Positions 18,901-27,307 are shown, numbered from the stretch's first letter. The stretch is DNA of 64,000 bases from Ignavibacteria bacterium (GCA_002869275.1 PKTF01000379.1:1-64000); one strand, 5' to 3'. The notes: generated by a model not told the origin, from the letters alone. Translations and numbers: made by a program.

Positions 18901-19091
18901 TGGCAGTGTCCGTTGCGTGGGGCCTGGCTTTCGGGACCTTTATCCTGCTCATCGTCCTGCCGGCGGGTTTTCTGGTGCTCAACAAGTTTCGACATCTCTG
19001 GGAAGTGCATGCACTCCGCAGAGGTGATATTTCTCGCGAGAACGTCGAGCCTGCGCTTAAAGAACTCGCCGTCAAGGAGATCCACGCATGA
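15924..19091 (+). CDS. RND-family efflux pump, inner-membrane transporter
   Basis: A 1055-residue protein, the usual length for AcrB/MexB-type pumps. An N-terminal helix is followed by a large periplasmic loop, a six-helix bundle, a second loop and a second bundle. The TM4 motif VVVGILVDDAIVVGENI contains the paired Asp residues that carry protons in hydrophobe/amphiphile RND pumps, which argues against the heavy-metal subfamily. It lies between its adaptor and TolC genes with ATGA overlaps on both sides, so the operon encodes a full tripartite pump driven by proton influx. Divergence from AcrB prevents naming a substrate. Confidence 0.93.
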   Translation: MRDIISFFIRYKVWTNVLLFSVILFGFLFYLNMTYSFFPETRPDLLTVQVAYPGASPEEMEEGVVLKIEEAIDGLVGIERVTSLSRENFGTVTVEITSGSDMDDVLRDVKNAVDRINSFPLGAEKPVIFEQKFRTRALSIVLYGETDLYNLKYYAERMRDRLLATPEISQVDTDGVPRLEFSLDVSERDLRRFNLSFREVADAVAAENINLSGGKIDTRDEEILIRANAREYFAKELNNIVIRGAKNGTIVYLSDVASLQERWEDVPDKISYNGRSAVILTIDKTRDEDILAVASVAKAQVQEFNDAHEQVSAEVLDDTTINLQQRLDLLINNGLIGLALVIITLGFFLNLRLSFWVSVGIPFSFAGMFIVAGLVGITINVISLFGMIVVVGILVDDAIVVGENIYAHYERGKPALQAARDGTMEMIGPVTTSVTTTIVAFLPFFFLEGFLGKFIWHMALVVIATLFFSLIEAFFILPAHLAHSKGLHPHAQDKGIRKRIDSAIDWFTQNVYGTSLRFALRHKWITVVTPIAAVLITVGLLRGGLIGVTFFPFIDGDTMPINLSLVAGRQEADTDSLLAHIERASVELNEELKSERADGADVITGYKRELGTNDFGENGSHTGRLTLVLMPGEERNLDTPIIANRLREKVGLIPEAQKLTYGRVGFFGKPISVSLLGNDLTQLTKARNLLVAELNNFPSLKDVTDSEQEGRREIDISLKPRAYALGLTLRDVAGQVRQGFFGLEVQRIQRGRDEIRVWVRYTEDDRAALGFVDRMRIRTPDGSEYPFSELAEYSIARGIITINRLENQREIRVEANLTDFEADLPPILDEIRAEVLPAVLSQVTGVRASFEGQSRSQEKTTRSMRNAFSVAFLLMFILVILVFRSYAQAALVFSIIPLGILGAIWGHGIHNIQLNTLSIYGVIALTGIVINDSIVFVDQINRNLRAGKALFDAVYDAGLSRLRPILLTTLTTSFGLAPLIMETSRQAQFLIPMAVSVAWGLAFGTFILLIVLPAGFLVLNKFRHLWEVHALRRGDISRENVEPALKELAVKEIHA

Positions 19092-20386
19092 AAATCCTGA
19101 CCTGGACCCTCATCCTTCTGCCTGCTCTGTTCCTTGCGTCTCGGGCGCAGGAGGTACTGAGCCTCGAGCAAGCCGTCTCCATCGGCCTGGAACGAAATCA
19201 CAGGATTCGTATCGCTCGCAATGATGCGGAAATCGCACGCAGCGAAACGCGGCGCGGTACCGCTGGTTTTCTCCCGACACTCGACGCGACTGGAAATCTG
19301 TCCTTCACTTCATCGCAACAGGAAACCAATTCGCCGTTCAGTTTCGGCGATTCTGATACACGAAACGCAAGTGCGCAGCTGGCATTGAACTGGACGCTGT
19401 TTGACGGGTTCCGGATGTTTGCCGAGCATGACAGGCTGCAGCAACTGGCAAGGCTTGGCGCATCTCAGGCGCGTAATGTCATAGAGCAGACGGTCATGAG
19501 CATTCTTGGCAGCTACATCCAGGTTGTACGCCAGTCACAGCTTCTCAGCGTGCAGGAAAGCACGCTGGCCCTGTCACGCACGCGATTCGAAAAAGCTCTC
19601 GTGCGGCACGAACTCGGCGGATCCCTGTCTGAGTTGCTGCAGGCACGGATAGCCTATCATGCAGACAGTGCAACGGCACTCGAACAGAAACTTCAAGTTG
19701 CCATCGCACGCAGGAATCTCAACCTTGCCGTGGGACGCGATCCACAAACCCCCTTCCTCACGGAAGAAACGATCAACCTGCCGGATTTCGCTTACGGTTT
19801 GGACGAAATGCTAGCGATGGCCCGCAAACGCAATGCCGAGCTTGATGTCGCCCGAAGCAGTTTGGAGGCTGCCGAAGCAGGCACGTCACTGAGTCATTCC
19901 GCGTTCTATCCGCGCTTGAGTCTGTTTGCGACCTACGGGTATGCCGACCGTCTGGTCGATGCCCCTGCACGCGGTGAAATCACCACGCTCAGTGCGGATG
20001 CCTCCGTTGGACTTTCGCTGAGCTTCAACCTTTTTGACGGCTTTCGGAACCTCGCTGACGTGGAACGCGCATCCCTGGCCGAGCAGAACGCACGCCTGAC
20101 ACTCGAAGAAGCTGACCTTCGGCTGGAGGGACTTCTAGATGAACAGTCGGATACGTACCGCACACGATTGCAGGCGCTGGATATCGAGGAGATCAAACGT
20201 GACGCTGCGCAGGCAAACCTGCAGTTGCAGATCGAACGATTCGATACCGGCACGATTTCCTCCCTCGAGTTCAGAGATGCTCAGCTGCAGTACATTCGCG
20301 CCGAGACCTCTGCGATCAACGCTCGTTTCGCTGCGCGTATCGCGCTGCTGGAGCTCCAGCGCCTCATCGGGGAGTTACAGATCTAA
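19088..20386 (+). CDS. TolC-family outer-membrane efflux channel
   Basis: A 432-residue protein with a signal peptide ending near FLASRAQ and two outer-membrane-efflux repeats (about 25-210 and 240-425) with long helices. Typical motifs include LEQAVSIGLERNHRIRIARNDAEIA and LSFNLFDGFRN. It provides the outer-membrane exit duct for the RND pump encoded just upstream; its start overlaps the pump stop. No terminator is seen behind it. The following 186 bases hold a 10-C run and regulatory-looking repeats that belong to the next operon. Confidence 0.9.
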   Translation: MKILTWTLILLPALFLASRAQEVLSLEQAVSIGLERNHRIRIARNDAEIARSETRRGTAGFLPTLDATGNLSFTSSQQETNSPFSFGDSDTRNASAQLALNWTLFDGFRMFAEHDRLQQLARLGASQARNVIEQTVMSILGSYIQVVRQSQLLSVQESTLALSRTRFEKALVRHELGGSLSELLQARIAYHADSATALEQKLQVAIARRNLNLAVGRDPQTPFLTEETINLPDFAYGLDEMLAMARKRNAELDVARSSLEAAEAGTSLSHSAFYPRLSLFATYGYADRLVDAPARGEITTLSADASVGLSLSFNLFDGFRNLADVERASLAEQNARLTLEEADLRLEGLLDEQSDTYRTRLQALDIEEIKRDAAQANLQLQIERFDTGTISSLEFRDAQLQYIRAETSAINARFAARIALLELQRLIGELQI

Positions 20387-20403
20387 GACACTGCCAGTTT
20401 TCT

Positions 20404-20413
20404 CCCCCCCCCC
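20404..20413. repeat. Homopolymer tract of ten C
   Basis: A run of ten C lies in the gap between the TolC gene and the signalling cassette. It is the longest single-base run noticed in the window. Such tracts can slip during replication and are also error-prone in sequencing. It lies outside any gene, so at most it would change spacing. Confidence 0.8.
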
Positions 20414-20455
20414 TCCGCTATTCCGTTCATATCCTCGGTTGTGATGGATAATGGG

Positions 20456-20469
20456 TCAATACGTATTGA
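20456..20469. promoter_or_regulatory. Perfect 14-base palindrome upstream of the signalling cassette
   Basis: TCAATACGTATTGA reads the same on both strands and lies 103 bases before the first start codon of the cassette, in A/T-rich DNA. Its size and symmetry suit a dimeric regulator such as a CRP/FNR-type or helix-turn-helix factor, but it does not match the CRP or FNR consensus. A possible operator. Confidence 0.4.
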
Positions 20470-20516
20470 TAAATCCGTATATTTACCCGTTGGCCGGTCC
20501 AAGTCATAGTTCACCG

Positions 20517-20536
20517 TCTGGATTATCGTATCCAGA
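20517..20536 (+). promoter_or_regulatory. Inverted repeat in the leader of the signalling cassette
   Basis: Arms TCTGGAT and ATCCAGA are separated by six bases and end 36 bases before the first start codon. It could be a second operator or a small RNA hairpin in the 5' leader. Confidence 0.35.
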
Positions 20537-20572
20537 TAACTGTATCACCACCGATCGAGGTTCGACGGGAAC

Positions 20573-20968
20573 ATGAAAAAAGCCATTCTTTGTGTTGACG
20601 ATGAAACACTGGTTCTGAACAGCCTGCGCACACAGTTGAGAGGTCATTTCGGTGATCGCTTCGCGTACGAAATCGCTGAAAGCGCCGACGACGCCTGGGA
20701 GGTCATTGAGGAACTCATCGGCGACGGAGTAGAAATACTGCTGATCGTCTCGGACTGGCTTATGCCCGGCATCAAGGGAGACGAGTTCCTGATTCAAGTC
20801 CACGGTCGCTATCCGGCTATCATCACGTTCATGCTCACCGGACAGGCCGACGACAGTGCCATCGAGAATGCGCGTGAGCACGCAGCCCTGCGAGCATGTT
20901 TTCATAAACCATGGGTGGAAAACGAATTGATCGAAGCAATCTGCACGGCCCTGGAGAACGGAGGATGA
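20573..20968 (+). CDS. Single-domain response regulator (receiver only)
   Basis: A 131-residue protein consisting of one receiver domain. The acidic pocket is CVDDE, the phosphoacceptor is Asp61 in IVSDWLMPG, the switch Thr is in MLTGQ and the Lys in HKPW. The LTGQ and KPW forms are typical of receivers linked to HD-GYP, cyclase and complex histidine kinase systems. It has no output domain, so it probably works as a phosphate shuttle or by binding a partner. It is the first gene of the cassette and overlaps the next gene (ATGA), whose N-terminal receiver is similar, suggesting duplication. Confidence 0.92.
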   Translation: MKKAILCVDDETLVLNSLRTQLRGHFGDRFAYEIAESADDAWEVIEELIGDGVEILLIVSDWLMPGIKGDEFLIQVHGRYPAIITFMLTGQADDSAIENAREHAALRACFHKPWVENELIEAICTALENGG

Positions 20969-22542
20969 GTAAACCCGTCCTGATGTGCGTTGATGATGAA
21001 GAAATGATCCTGCTCAGTCTCAAGGATCAGCTCCGCCATCATTTCAGCAAAGACTTCATGATAGAGATCATCGAAAGCGGTGACGAAGCGCTGGAACTCG
21101 CCAAGGACCTCATCTCATCATCGGTGGAAATCCCTGTCATCATCTGCGATCAGATCATGCCCGGAATGAAGGGCAATGAACTGCTGCGTCATCTCCATAC
21201 CCTGACCCCGAAAACATTCAGCGTACTGCTCACCGGACAGGCTGATGCAGGAGCCGTCGGCGATGCCGTCAATCACGCGAACCTGTATCGCTACATACCA
21301 AAGCCCTGGGAAGAAACGGATCTCGTTCTCACGATCAAGGAGGCAATTCGCAGCTTCTACCAGGACAAGCAACTGGAAGAGCAGAACCGTGCTCTCAAGG
21401 AAATTAACGAAACGCTTGAACAGCGCGTCGTCGACCGAACAGAAGAAGTCGTTCGGCAAAATGAGGAAATCCATAAGCAGATGCAGAGCATCGAGCAGCA
21501 ACGTGAGGAACTGCAGGTCCGCAACGAATTCATCCGCAACGTATTCGGTCGGTATGTCAGCGATGAAGTAATGAATACGGTGCTGAAGGATCCGGCAGGA
21601 TTACAGATTGGGGGTGCCAAGCGCGATATTTCCGTCCTGCTTTCGGACCTGCGCGGATTCACCATGCTCTCTGATCGGCTGCCTCCAGAGGAAGTCGTAC
21701 GCATCCTGAACCGCTATTTCGAAAAAATGGTGGAAATCATTTCCGAATACAGTGGTATCGTGATCGAATTTCTGGGTGACGGTATCATGGCCATTTTCGG
21801 GGCGCCCAAGCGCCTGGCAAACCATGCCGAGCACGCCGTTGCCTGCGCCCTGTCCATGCAGCAGGCCATGCACGAGATCAACGCGCAGCATGAAGCCGAG
21901 TCACTCCCCATGATCGAGATGGGTATTGGCGTCACATCGGGTGAAGTAGTCGTTGGGAACATCGGCTCGGAGCGAAGAACGAAATATGGCGTCATAGGCA
22001 CACCAGCGAATCTCGCGGCAAGAATCGAAGCTCTCAGTACCGGCCAACAGGTGCTGGTATCCTCGGAGACGCTTTCGCGCTGCAATGTTGAAATCGACAT
22101 CGAGAAGGAATTCGATGTCTCCGTAAAAGGTGTCGATACACCGTTGAGAATCCACTCCGTCTCCGCGATTCGTGACGGCTTCGATGTTGAATTCTTGCCT
22201 CAAAAACTCGTCATGCGCAAGGTTGAAAAAAACGTCCAGCTGGAACTCGCCGTTCTCGATGGGAAATCCGTCTCCGATACTGTTATCACGTGCACTCTTG
22301 TTGCCATCTCGAAACAGCAGGCGTTGCTCACCGGCTGCAAAGATTTGAAGCGTCACTCCGACGTCCGCGTACGCGCACTGAATATTCAGGGTGAAAATCT
22401 GCCCAGTGAGTCCTATGGAAAAGTCACCGCTGTCGGACCAGGCGGCACGGTACTGCGCTTCACGTCGCTGTTTCTCAACGAATCCGACGACTACTATTCG
22501 GAGCTGCTCGGGCTCGGGGCTGATTGGGAGGATACAACATGA
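20965..22542 (+). CDS. Response regulator with class III adenylate/guanylate cyclase domain
   Basis: A 525-residue protein from the ATG that overlaps the previous stop. Receiver at 1-125 (Asp62 in ICDQIMPGMKG, KPW), coiled coil at about 135-195, then a class III cyclase at about 215-400. Metal-binding aspartates are Asp228 (LLSDLRGFT) and Asp272 (GDGIMAIFG); Lys340 and Thr in TKYGVIGTPANLAARIE suggest ATP rather than GTP. Residues about 410-525 form a further beta-rich domain that looks like a divergent PilZ-type module without the usual RxxxR motif. Phosphorylation probably controls cyclic nucleotide output. It is coupled to the porin gene behind it by ATGA. Confidence 0.9.
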   Translation: MSKPVLMCVDDEEMILLSLKDQLRHHFSKDFMIEIIESGDEALELAKDLISSSVEIPVIICDQIMPGMKGNELLRHLHTLTPKTFSVLLTGQADAGAVGDAVNHANLYRYIPKPWEETDLVLTIKEAIRSFYQDKQLEEQNRALKEINETLEQRVVDRTEEVVRQNEEIHKQMQSIEQQREELQVRNEFIRNVFGRYVSDEVMNTVLKDPAGLQIGGAKRDISVLLSDLRGFTMLSDRLPPEEVVRILNRYFEKMVEIISEYSGIVIEFLGDGIMAIFGAPKRLANHAEHAVACALSMQQAMHEINAQHEAESLPMIEMGIGVTSGEVVVGNIGSERRTKYGVIGTPANLAARIEALSTGQQVLVSSETLSRCNVEIDIEKEFDVSVKGVDTPLRIHSVSAIRDGFDVEFLPQKLVMRKVEKNVQLELAVLDGKSVSDTVITCTLVAISKQQALLTGCKDLKRHSDVRVRALNIQGENLPSESYGKVTAVGPGGTVLRFTSLFLNESDDYYSELLGLGADWEDTT

Positions 22543-23744
22543 GCAGATTCTTCGGGACGGCAGCGCTGCTTCTGATCCTTCTCAGTATCACGGCCATGGG
22601 ACAGGATTCCGAGACGCTGCTTTTCGGATCATTGCAAACCATGTTCTTCAATCAGAAATCCAACGTGACGCTGAGTGCACCGCTGAGCACGGGCGCAATG
22701 AACATCTCGGAAGAACGCAGCACGTTCGCAGTGCAGCAAATGGATCTGTTTCTTCGCAAAGATATCGGTGAAAGTTTCTCCGCCTTCGTGGATCTTGAAT
22801 TCCAGCTGAACTATTCTTCGAACAACCGCTGGGGATCGATGAGTCTGCAGGAGGCGTGGCTCAATTATGAACCCACGGACGCCTTCAGTGTGAAAGTTGG
22901 CATGCTGTACCCTGCGTTCAACAATCTGAACGAGGTGAAAAACAGGCTGGCGCTTCTACCCTATGTTTTCAGACCTGGCGTCTACGAGCGCCTTCTCTCG
23001 TCGCTGTATATGAGTGAGAATTTTGTTCCTGAGCACGCCTTCGTTCAGATCTCAGGTGCCGTTCCGGTGGAACAGTTCTTCTTCGATTACGCAGCCTACG
23101 TCGGGAACGCCGAAAGTTCGTACATCTCCTACTCCGACAGCTACGGCAGCCCGGTCAACGACCTCGATACGAAGTTTGAATTTCTCTCTGGAGTGGATCC
23201 GAACAGTTTCGATGTCAAACTGTTCGGTGGCCGCCTCGGACTTCGCTCTCGTACTGAGAACTTCAAGGCCGGCTTTTCGCTCACGCACGACTATGACAAT
23301 CTCAACGACACGACGCAGTTCCCCCAGATGTACACCGGTCCGCGCGCTCCGCTCATCGGCGATGCCTCCCGCGTACGCCTCGGTGCCGACCTGTCGGGAA
23401 GGATCGGTCCGGTCAACTTCGAATCTGAGGTGATAAAGGTTCTCTATGACCACGAGCCTGCCGAGCGTCGAGATATCGAGCTCGACCTACTGTTTTACTA
23501 CACCATGCTCGGTTATCATGTAACGGACCGGCTATTTCTCTATGGGTCCTATGAGGGAGGCAATTCGACCTTCGATGAAAAATGGAAACGCAATACGGTT
23601 ACGGCTGGCGCCTCATATCGCATCAGCGCTGCCGTAGCGGCGAAGGCGCAGTACATCACGTACAGACAGTTTCGTGATGAGGCTCTCCGCCTCGATGAAG
23701 TGGTCATCAAGTTTGTATTTCTCGGATTCAGCATTGTATTATGA
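22539..23744 (+). CDS. Porin-like outer-membrane beta-barrel, copy 1 (OprO/OprP-type)
   Basis: A 401-residue protein with an ATG overlapping the cyclase stop and a GGGAGG ribosome binding site. A signal peptide ends near SITAMGQ. The mature part begins LLFGSLQTMFF and has the layout of phosphate-selective-porin-like barrels: FVDLEFQLNYSS, SLQEAWLNYEPTDAFSVKVGML, and a C-terminal strand KFVFLGFSIVL. It is clearly paralogous to the barrel encoded two genes downstream, with well over half of residues matching in the N-terminal half. The periplasmic binding-like protein lies between the two. Anion uptake or sensing is inferred, not shown. Confidence 0.8.
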   Translation: MSRFFGTAALLLILLSITAMGQDSETLLFGSLQTMFFNQKSNVTLSAPLSTGAMNISEERSTFAVQQMDLFLRKDIGESFSAFVDLEFQLNYSSNNRWGSMSLQEAWLNYEPTDAFSVKVGMLYPAFNNLNEVKNRLALLPYVFRPGVYERLLSSLYMSENFVPEHAFVQISGAVPVEQFFFDYAAYVGNAESSYISYSDSYGSPVNDLDTKFEFLSGVDPNSFDVKLFGGRLGLRSRTENFKAGFSLTHDYDNLNDTTQFPQMYTGPRAPLIGDASRVRLGADLSGRIGPVNFESEVIKVLYDHEPAERRDIELDLLFYYTMLGYHVTDRLFLYGSYEGGNSTFDEKWKRNTVTAGASYRISAAVAAKAQYITYRQFRDEALRLDEVVIKFVFLGFSIVL

Positions 23745-23751
23745 CGCATCC

Positions 23752-24192
23752 ATGAAAACGCATTTTTTTATAGCCTTCCTCGTGACCGGAATCGTTCTTC
23801 TCACGTGCAGTTCGCTGGCACAGACCGTGGTCATCGTGAACACATCCGTGCCATCATCGACATCATTCGATGTCGATGAACTCCTGGACGTCTATACGCT
23901 GAATAAAGCGCACTGGGAAGACGGTTCTCGCATCACCGTTTTTGACCTCAAACGTGGTAAAAGCAAAGCCGCATTCTACGAATACATCGGCATGTCGGAA
24001 GAAGAACTGCAACGAATCTGGCTGCGGAAGCAGTTCACCGGAAGAGCACGCCCCCCCAGATCACTCTCCAGCGAAGAGGAAATCGTCGAGCGTGTGGGAC
24101 GCACACCGGGAGCTATCGGATACGTGCAGAACCAGTCCGTCAAGAACAACCGGAATGTTCGCGTCGTCGCAAAAATCAAGGGGACAAAATGA
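23752..24192 (+). CDS. Small periplasmic phosphate-binding-protein-like protein
   Basis: A 146-residue protein from an ATG with the signal peptide MKTHFFIAFLVTGIVLLTCSSLA. The mature part follows the short PstS-like pattern: a VVIVNTSVPSSTSFDVDELLDVYTL start, WEDGSRITVFDLKRG, FYEYIGMSEEELQRIWLRKQFTGRARPP, and the closing PGAIGYV. Proteins of this size and pattern are commonly annotated as phosphate ABC transporter substrate-binding proteins, but there is no ABC transporter here. Between two porins and upstream of a histidine kinase, it may present a ligand to the kinase. A run of seven C at 24051 lies in the frame. It overlaps the next gene by ATGA. Confidence 0.78.
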   Translation: MKTHFFIAFLVTGIVLLTCSSLAQTVVIVNTSVPSSTSFDVDELLDVYTLNKAHWEDGSRITVFDLKRGKSKAAFYEYIGMSEEELQRIWLRKQFTGRARPPRSLSSEEEIVERVGRTPGAIGYVQNQSVKNNRNVRVVAKIKGTK

Positions 24193-25484
24193 TTGTGTCC
24201 TTTCAAGCGACAATAAGGATTCGTGAATCTGCCTGTGGATTTGGACGTGCTCTCCTCGTTCCCAGCGTAGCGGCCCTCTTACTGTTGCTACTGCACGCGG
24301 ACGTGCTGCACGCTCAGGAGTCTGACGAACTGCAGCTGTTCGGGTCGATGCAGACAATCTTTTTTCACCAGGATTCCCGGATGACGATTGATTCTCCTAC
24401 GGAGAATATCCATTTCACGGGCAGTGAATCCCGCAGCACATTCGCGCTGCAGCAAATGGACCTGTTTTTCAGAAAAGAGATGAGCGATAACTTTACCGCC
24501 TTCGTCGATCTCGAATTTCAGCTGAATTATTCCTCTGAAAAACATTGGGGCAGCCTCAGCCTGCAGGAAGCCTGGATGAATTACCATGTCAGCGATGCCC
24601 TGAACATCAAAACGGGATTGTTGTATCCGGCCTTCAACCAGTTGAACGAGATAAAGAATCGGCTCGCACTCCAGCCGTACCTTTTCCGTCCCCTCATTTA
24701 CGAACGACTGCTTTCCAGTAAATTTCTTGCAGAGGACTTCATCCCCGAGCATGCGTTCATCCAGATCTCAGGGATGGTCCCTTTCGGTGATTTTTTTGCC
24801 GAGTATGCCGTATACACGGGTAATGCCGAATCCTCCTACATCACGCAGTCTGCCCCATCGGGTGGAATCGATACCGATGTCAACGAGAATTTCGAATTCC
24901 TGAGCGGTGTCGATCCCACCGCGATCAAATTCAAACTCTTCGGCGGACGCATCGGCTTGCAGTCGCGTAATGAGCAATTGAAATGCGGCCTTTCCGTCAC
25001 GCACGACTATAACAACCTTCGTGACAGCTCAGCCACGCCGATCCATCTGGTAACATCCGAAGCGCGGTCACTGTTTGATAAGGACGCATCGCGCTGGCGC
25101 TTCGGCGCGGACTTCTCATATCGCCTCGGACCTGCATTCATCGACGCTGAAATGATACAGGTTCTGTATGATTCGAAACGAGCGGCGGAGCAGAAATTCG
25201 AGCTCGAGCAGAGCTTTCTGCACACCATGGTAGGCTACGATATCGCTTACCCACTCACGGTATACGGATCGCTGCAGTGGAGTGACTACACCTTCGGCCT
25301 CGATGCCGATTATTTCGTGTACTCTGCCGGTGCAGCATACCGTATCAACAGTGACATCGGGGCAAAAGCTCAGGTAATCGTCTACGAGGAAACGTATAAG
25401 AACGATCCCCAGGCTCTGACGATCCCCTACAACCAGAAGGTGACGATCACGTTCTTCTTTCTTGGCTTCAGTGTCCTCCTTTAA
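24189..25484 (+). CDS. Porin-like outer-membrane beta-barrel, copy 2
   Basis: A 431-residue protein starting at the ATG that overlaps the previous stop. A longer N-terminal leader precedes a signal segment that ends at VLHAQ. From LFGSMQTIFF onward it aligns without large gaps to the first porin of the cassette (FVDLEFQLNYSS, SLQEAWMNY, KNRLALQPYLFRP, YERLLSS, FEFLSGVDP) and ends in ITFFFLGFSVLL. The strong match in strands and the more variable loops suggest divergence in ligand or channel properties after duplication. It is followed by the histidine kinase 28 bases later. Confidence 0.8.
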   Translation: MIVSFQATIRIRESACGFGRALLVPSVAALLLLLLHADVLHAQESDELQLFGSMQTIFFHQDSRMTIDSPTENIHFTGSESRSTFALQQMDLFFRKEMSDNFTAFVDLEFQLNYSSEKHWGSLSLQEAWMNYHVSDALNIKTGLLYPAFNQLNEIKNRLALQPYLFRPLIYERLLSSKFLAEDFIPEHAFIQISGMVPFGDFFAEYAVYTGNAESSYITQSAPSGGIDTDVNENFEFLSGVDPTAIKFKLFGGRIGLQSRNEQLKCGLSVTHDYNNLRDSSATPIHLVTSEARSLFDKDASRWRFGADFSYRLGPAFIDAEMIQVLYDSKRAAEQKFELEQSFLHTMVGYDIAYPLTVYGSLQWSDYTFGLDADYFVYSAGAAYRINSDIGAKAQVIVYEETYKNDPQALTIPYNQKVTITFFFLGFSVLL

Positions 25485-25512
25485 AACTCTACGAGAATAA
25501 TCGCCACTGCCC

Positions 25513-27270
25513 ATGCATCGCAGACGCAACCGAAGGTTTACTGTTCGGCAGAAAATTCAGCTTCCGACGATACTGTTCATCGCGCTGCTGTCGTTGTTCA
25601 TGTGGTTTTATTTCCCCTACGAACAGCGCAACGCCCTTCGAGACAGCTTCAGGAATGAAGTACAATCGTTGGCGCAGATGGTCGCAACGGGCGTGACGCT
25701 CGGACTTTCAAATCAGGACTGGGAGGGCATGCAGCGTTCGATCGATCTCGTACGTCAGGCTCCCGGCGTCGATTTTGTTACGTTGATCGATCTTCAGGGA
25801 GAAACCTTCACCGCAGACGAAGACGATTTTCGCTATGATCCGGCATATGAAGACAGCGATTCGCTCATTGTTGCGTTCTATTCTGTAGACACGGATCTGT
25901 TTACGGGCAATGTCGTTGTCGGAGCAAGCACCGATTTCATTACCCATCGCGTGCATAAACTCGGATTCACAGCCTTCTGGGTTTCCATCATCACATTGCT
26001 GCTCGGAACGTTCTTCGGGATGTGGCAGGCGAATCTGATCGTCCGGCCTCTTTCCCTCCTGCGCCTTGCCGCCATCAAGGTCGGACATGGCGACCTGGAG
26101 ACCGAGGTGTACCGGACGACCAATGACGAAATAGGCGATCTTGCCAACGAGTTCGGCAAAATGATCACGAGCGTGCGTCATGCTCAGGAGCATGTTCAGG
26201 ATGCCAATGCGGAATTACAGACGAAGAACAGACTGCTCGAAGCCGAGCGGCGTCAGCTTGCACGCACCCTGGAGAACCTGAAAACGACACAGGCCCAGCT
26301 CGTCCAGTCGGAAAAAATGGCCGCTCTCGGCCAGCTGATCGCAGGCATTGCACATGAAATCAATACTCCGCTGGGTGCGATTCGCGCCTCTATTTCGAAT
26401 ATCGAACACGCACTTTCGCATACACTGCAGGATATGCCCGTCATGATGGCACGCCTCTCGCCGGAGATGCGTGCGCTCTTTTTCGAGATGGTCGGATGCA
26501 GCCTCTCGAAGCACCTCGCACTTTCACCGAGGGAGGAGCGCAAATACCGTCGATCCATCACCAGCACACTCGAAGAGAGCGGATATCTGCATGCTTCCGA
26601 TATCGCTGACACACTTACAGAGATGGCTCTCTTCGAGGAGTGGGAACGATATACTGCCCTGCTTCAGCACGAGGACGTCAAAGACATCCTTCAGGTGGCC
26701 TCGCGCCTCGTCCTGCAGCAGCGGAACAGCCAGAATATCGAGATGGCGGTAGAACGCGCCAGCAAGATCGTGTTCGCACTGAAAAACTTCTCACATCACG
26801 ATCAAAGCGGCCAGATGACATCCGCGGATATTACGCAAGGCATCGATACCGTGTTGACACTTTATCACAACCAGCTCAAGCATGGCATCGAAGTGCTGCG
26901 CCGCTTCAATCCCATCCCACGGATTCTCTGCTACCCGGATGAATTGAACCAGGTGTGGACAAACCTCATCCACAACGCGATTCAGGCGATGCAGTACCAG
27001 GGTCAGCTGGAAATTTCGGTCGGCCTTCTCGAGACCTGCATCGAAGTGCGCATTACCGACAGCGGACACGGCATCCCCGAAGACATTCGGGATAAAATCT
27101 TTGATCCGTTCTTCACCACCAAAGAAGCCGGCGAAGGCACGGGCCTCGGTCTCGATATCGTGAAACGCATCATCGAGAAACACAGCGGTACGATCGACGT
27201 CGAATCCGAACCGGGTAGCACCACCTTCGCCGTCTGCCTGCCGGTGCAGATCGATACAACGTCGTCGTGA
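25513..27270 (+). CDS. HAMP-domain sensor histidine kinase with inserted segment
   Basis: A 585-residue inner-membrane kinase: TM1 at about 17-36, a periplasmic sensor at about 37-150, TM2 at about 152-176, HAMP to about 228, coiled coil to about 270, then the H-box with His281 ([13 protein letters not shown]). The N-box ([15 protein letters not shown]) begins only near residue 479. About 90 extra residues, including [11 protein letters not shown] and a helical block ending DTLTEM, therefore lie between phosphoacceptor and ATP-binding domains. G boxes are DSGHGIP and GTGLGL. It is the likely phosphodonor for the two receivers at the start of the cassette. The ligand is unknown; anion binding via the small binding protein is a guess. 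Confidence 0.9.
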   Translation: MHRRRNRRFTVRQKIQLPTILFIALLSLFMWFYFPYEQRNALRDSFRNEVQSLAQMVATGVTLGLSNQDWEGMQRSIDLVRQAPGVDFVTLIDLQGETFTADEDDFRYDPAYEDSDSLIVAFYSVDTDLFTGNVVVGASTDFITHRVHKLGFTAFWVSIITLLLGTFFGMWQANLIVRPLSLLRLAAIKVGHGDLETEVYRTTNDEIGDLANEFGKMITSVRHAQEHVQDANAELQTKNRLLEAERRQLARTLENLKTTQAQLVQSEKMAALGQLIAGIAHEINTPLGAIRASISNIEHALSHTLQDMPVMMARLSPEMRALFFEMVGCSLSKHLALSPREERKYRRSITSTLEESGYLHASDIADTLTEMALFEEWERYTALLQHEDVKDILQVASRLVLQQRNSQNIEMAVERASKIVFALKNFSHHDQSGQMTSADITQGIDTVLTLYHNQLKHGIEVLRRFNPIPRILCYPDELNQVWTNLIHNAIQAMQYQGQLEISVGLLETCIEVRITDSGHGIPEDIRDKIFDPFFTTKEAGEGTGLGLDIVKRIIEKHSGTIDVESEPGSTTFAVCLPVQIDTTSS

Positions 27271-27307
27271 GCTGCAACCTCACCGTATCCCATCTTCCCC
27301 ACCGCGT

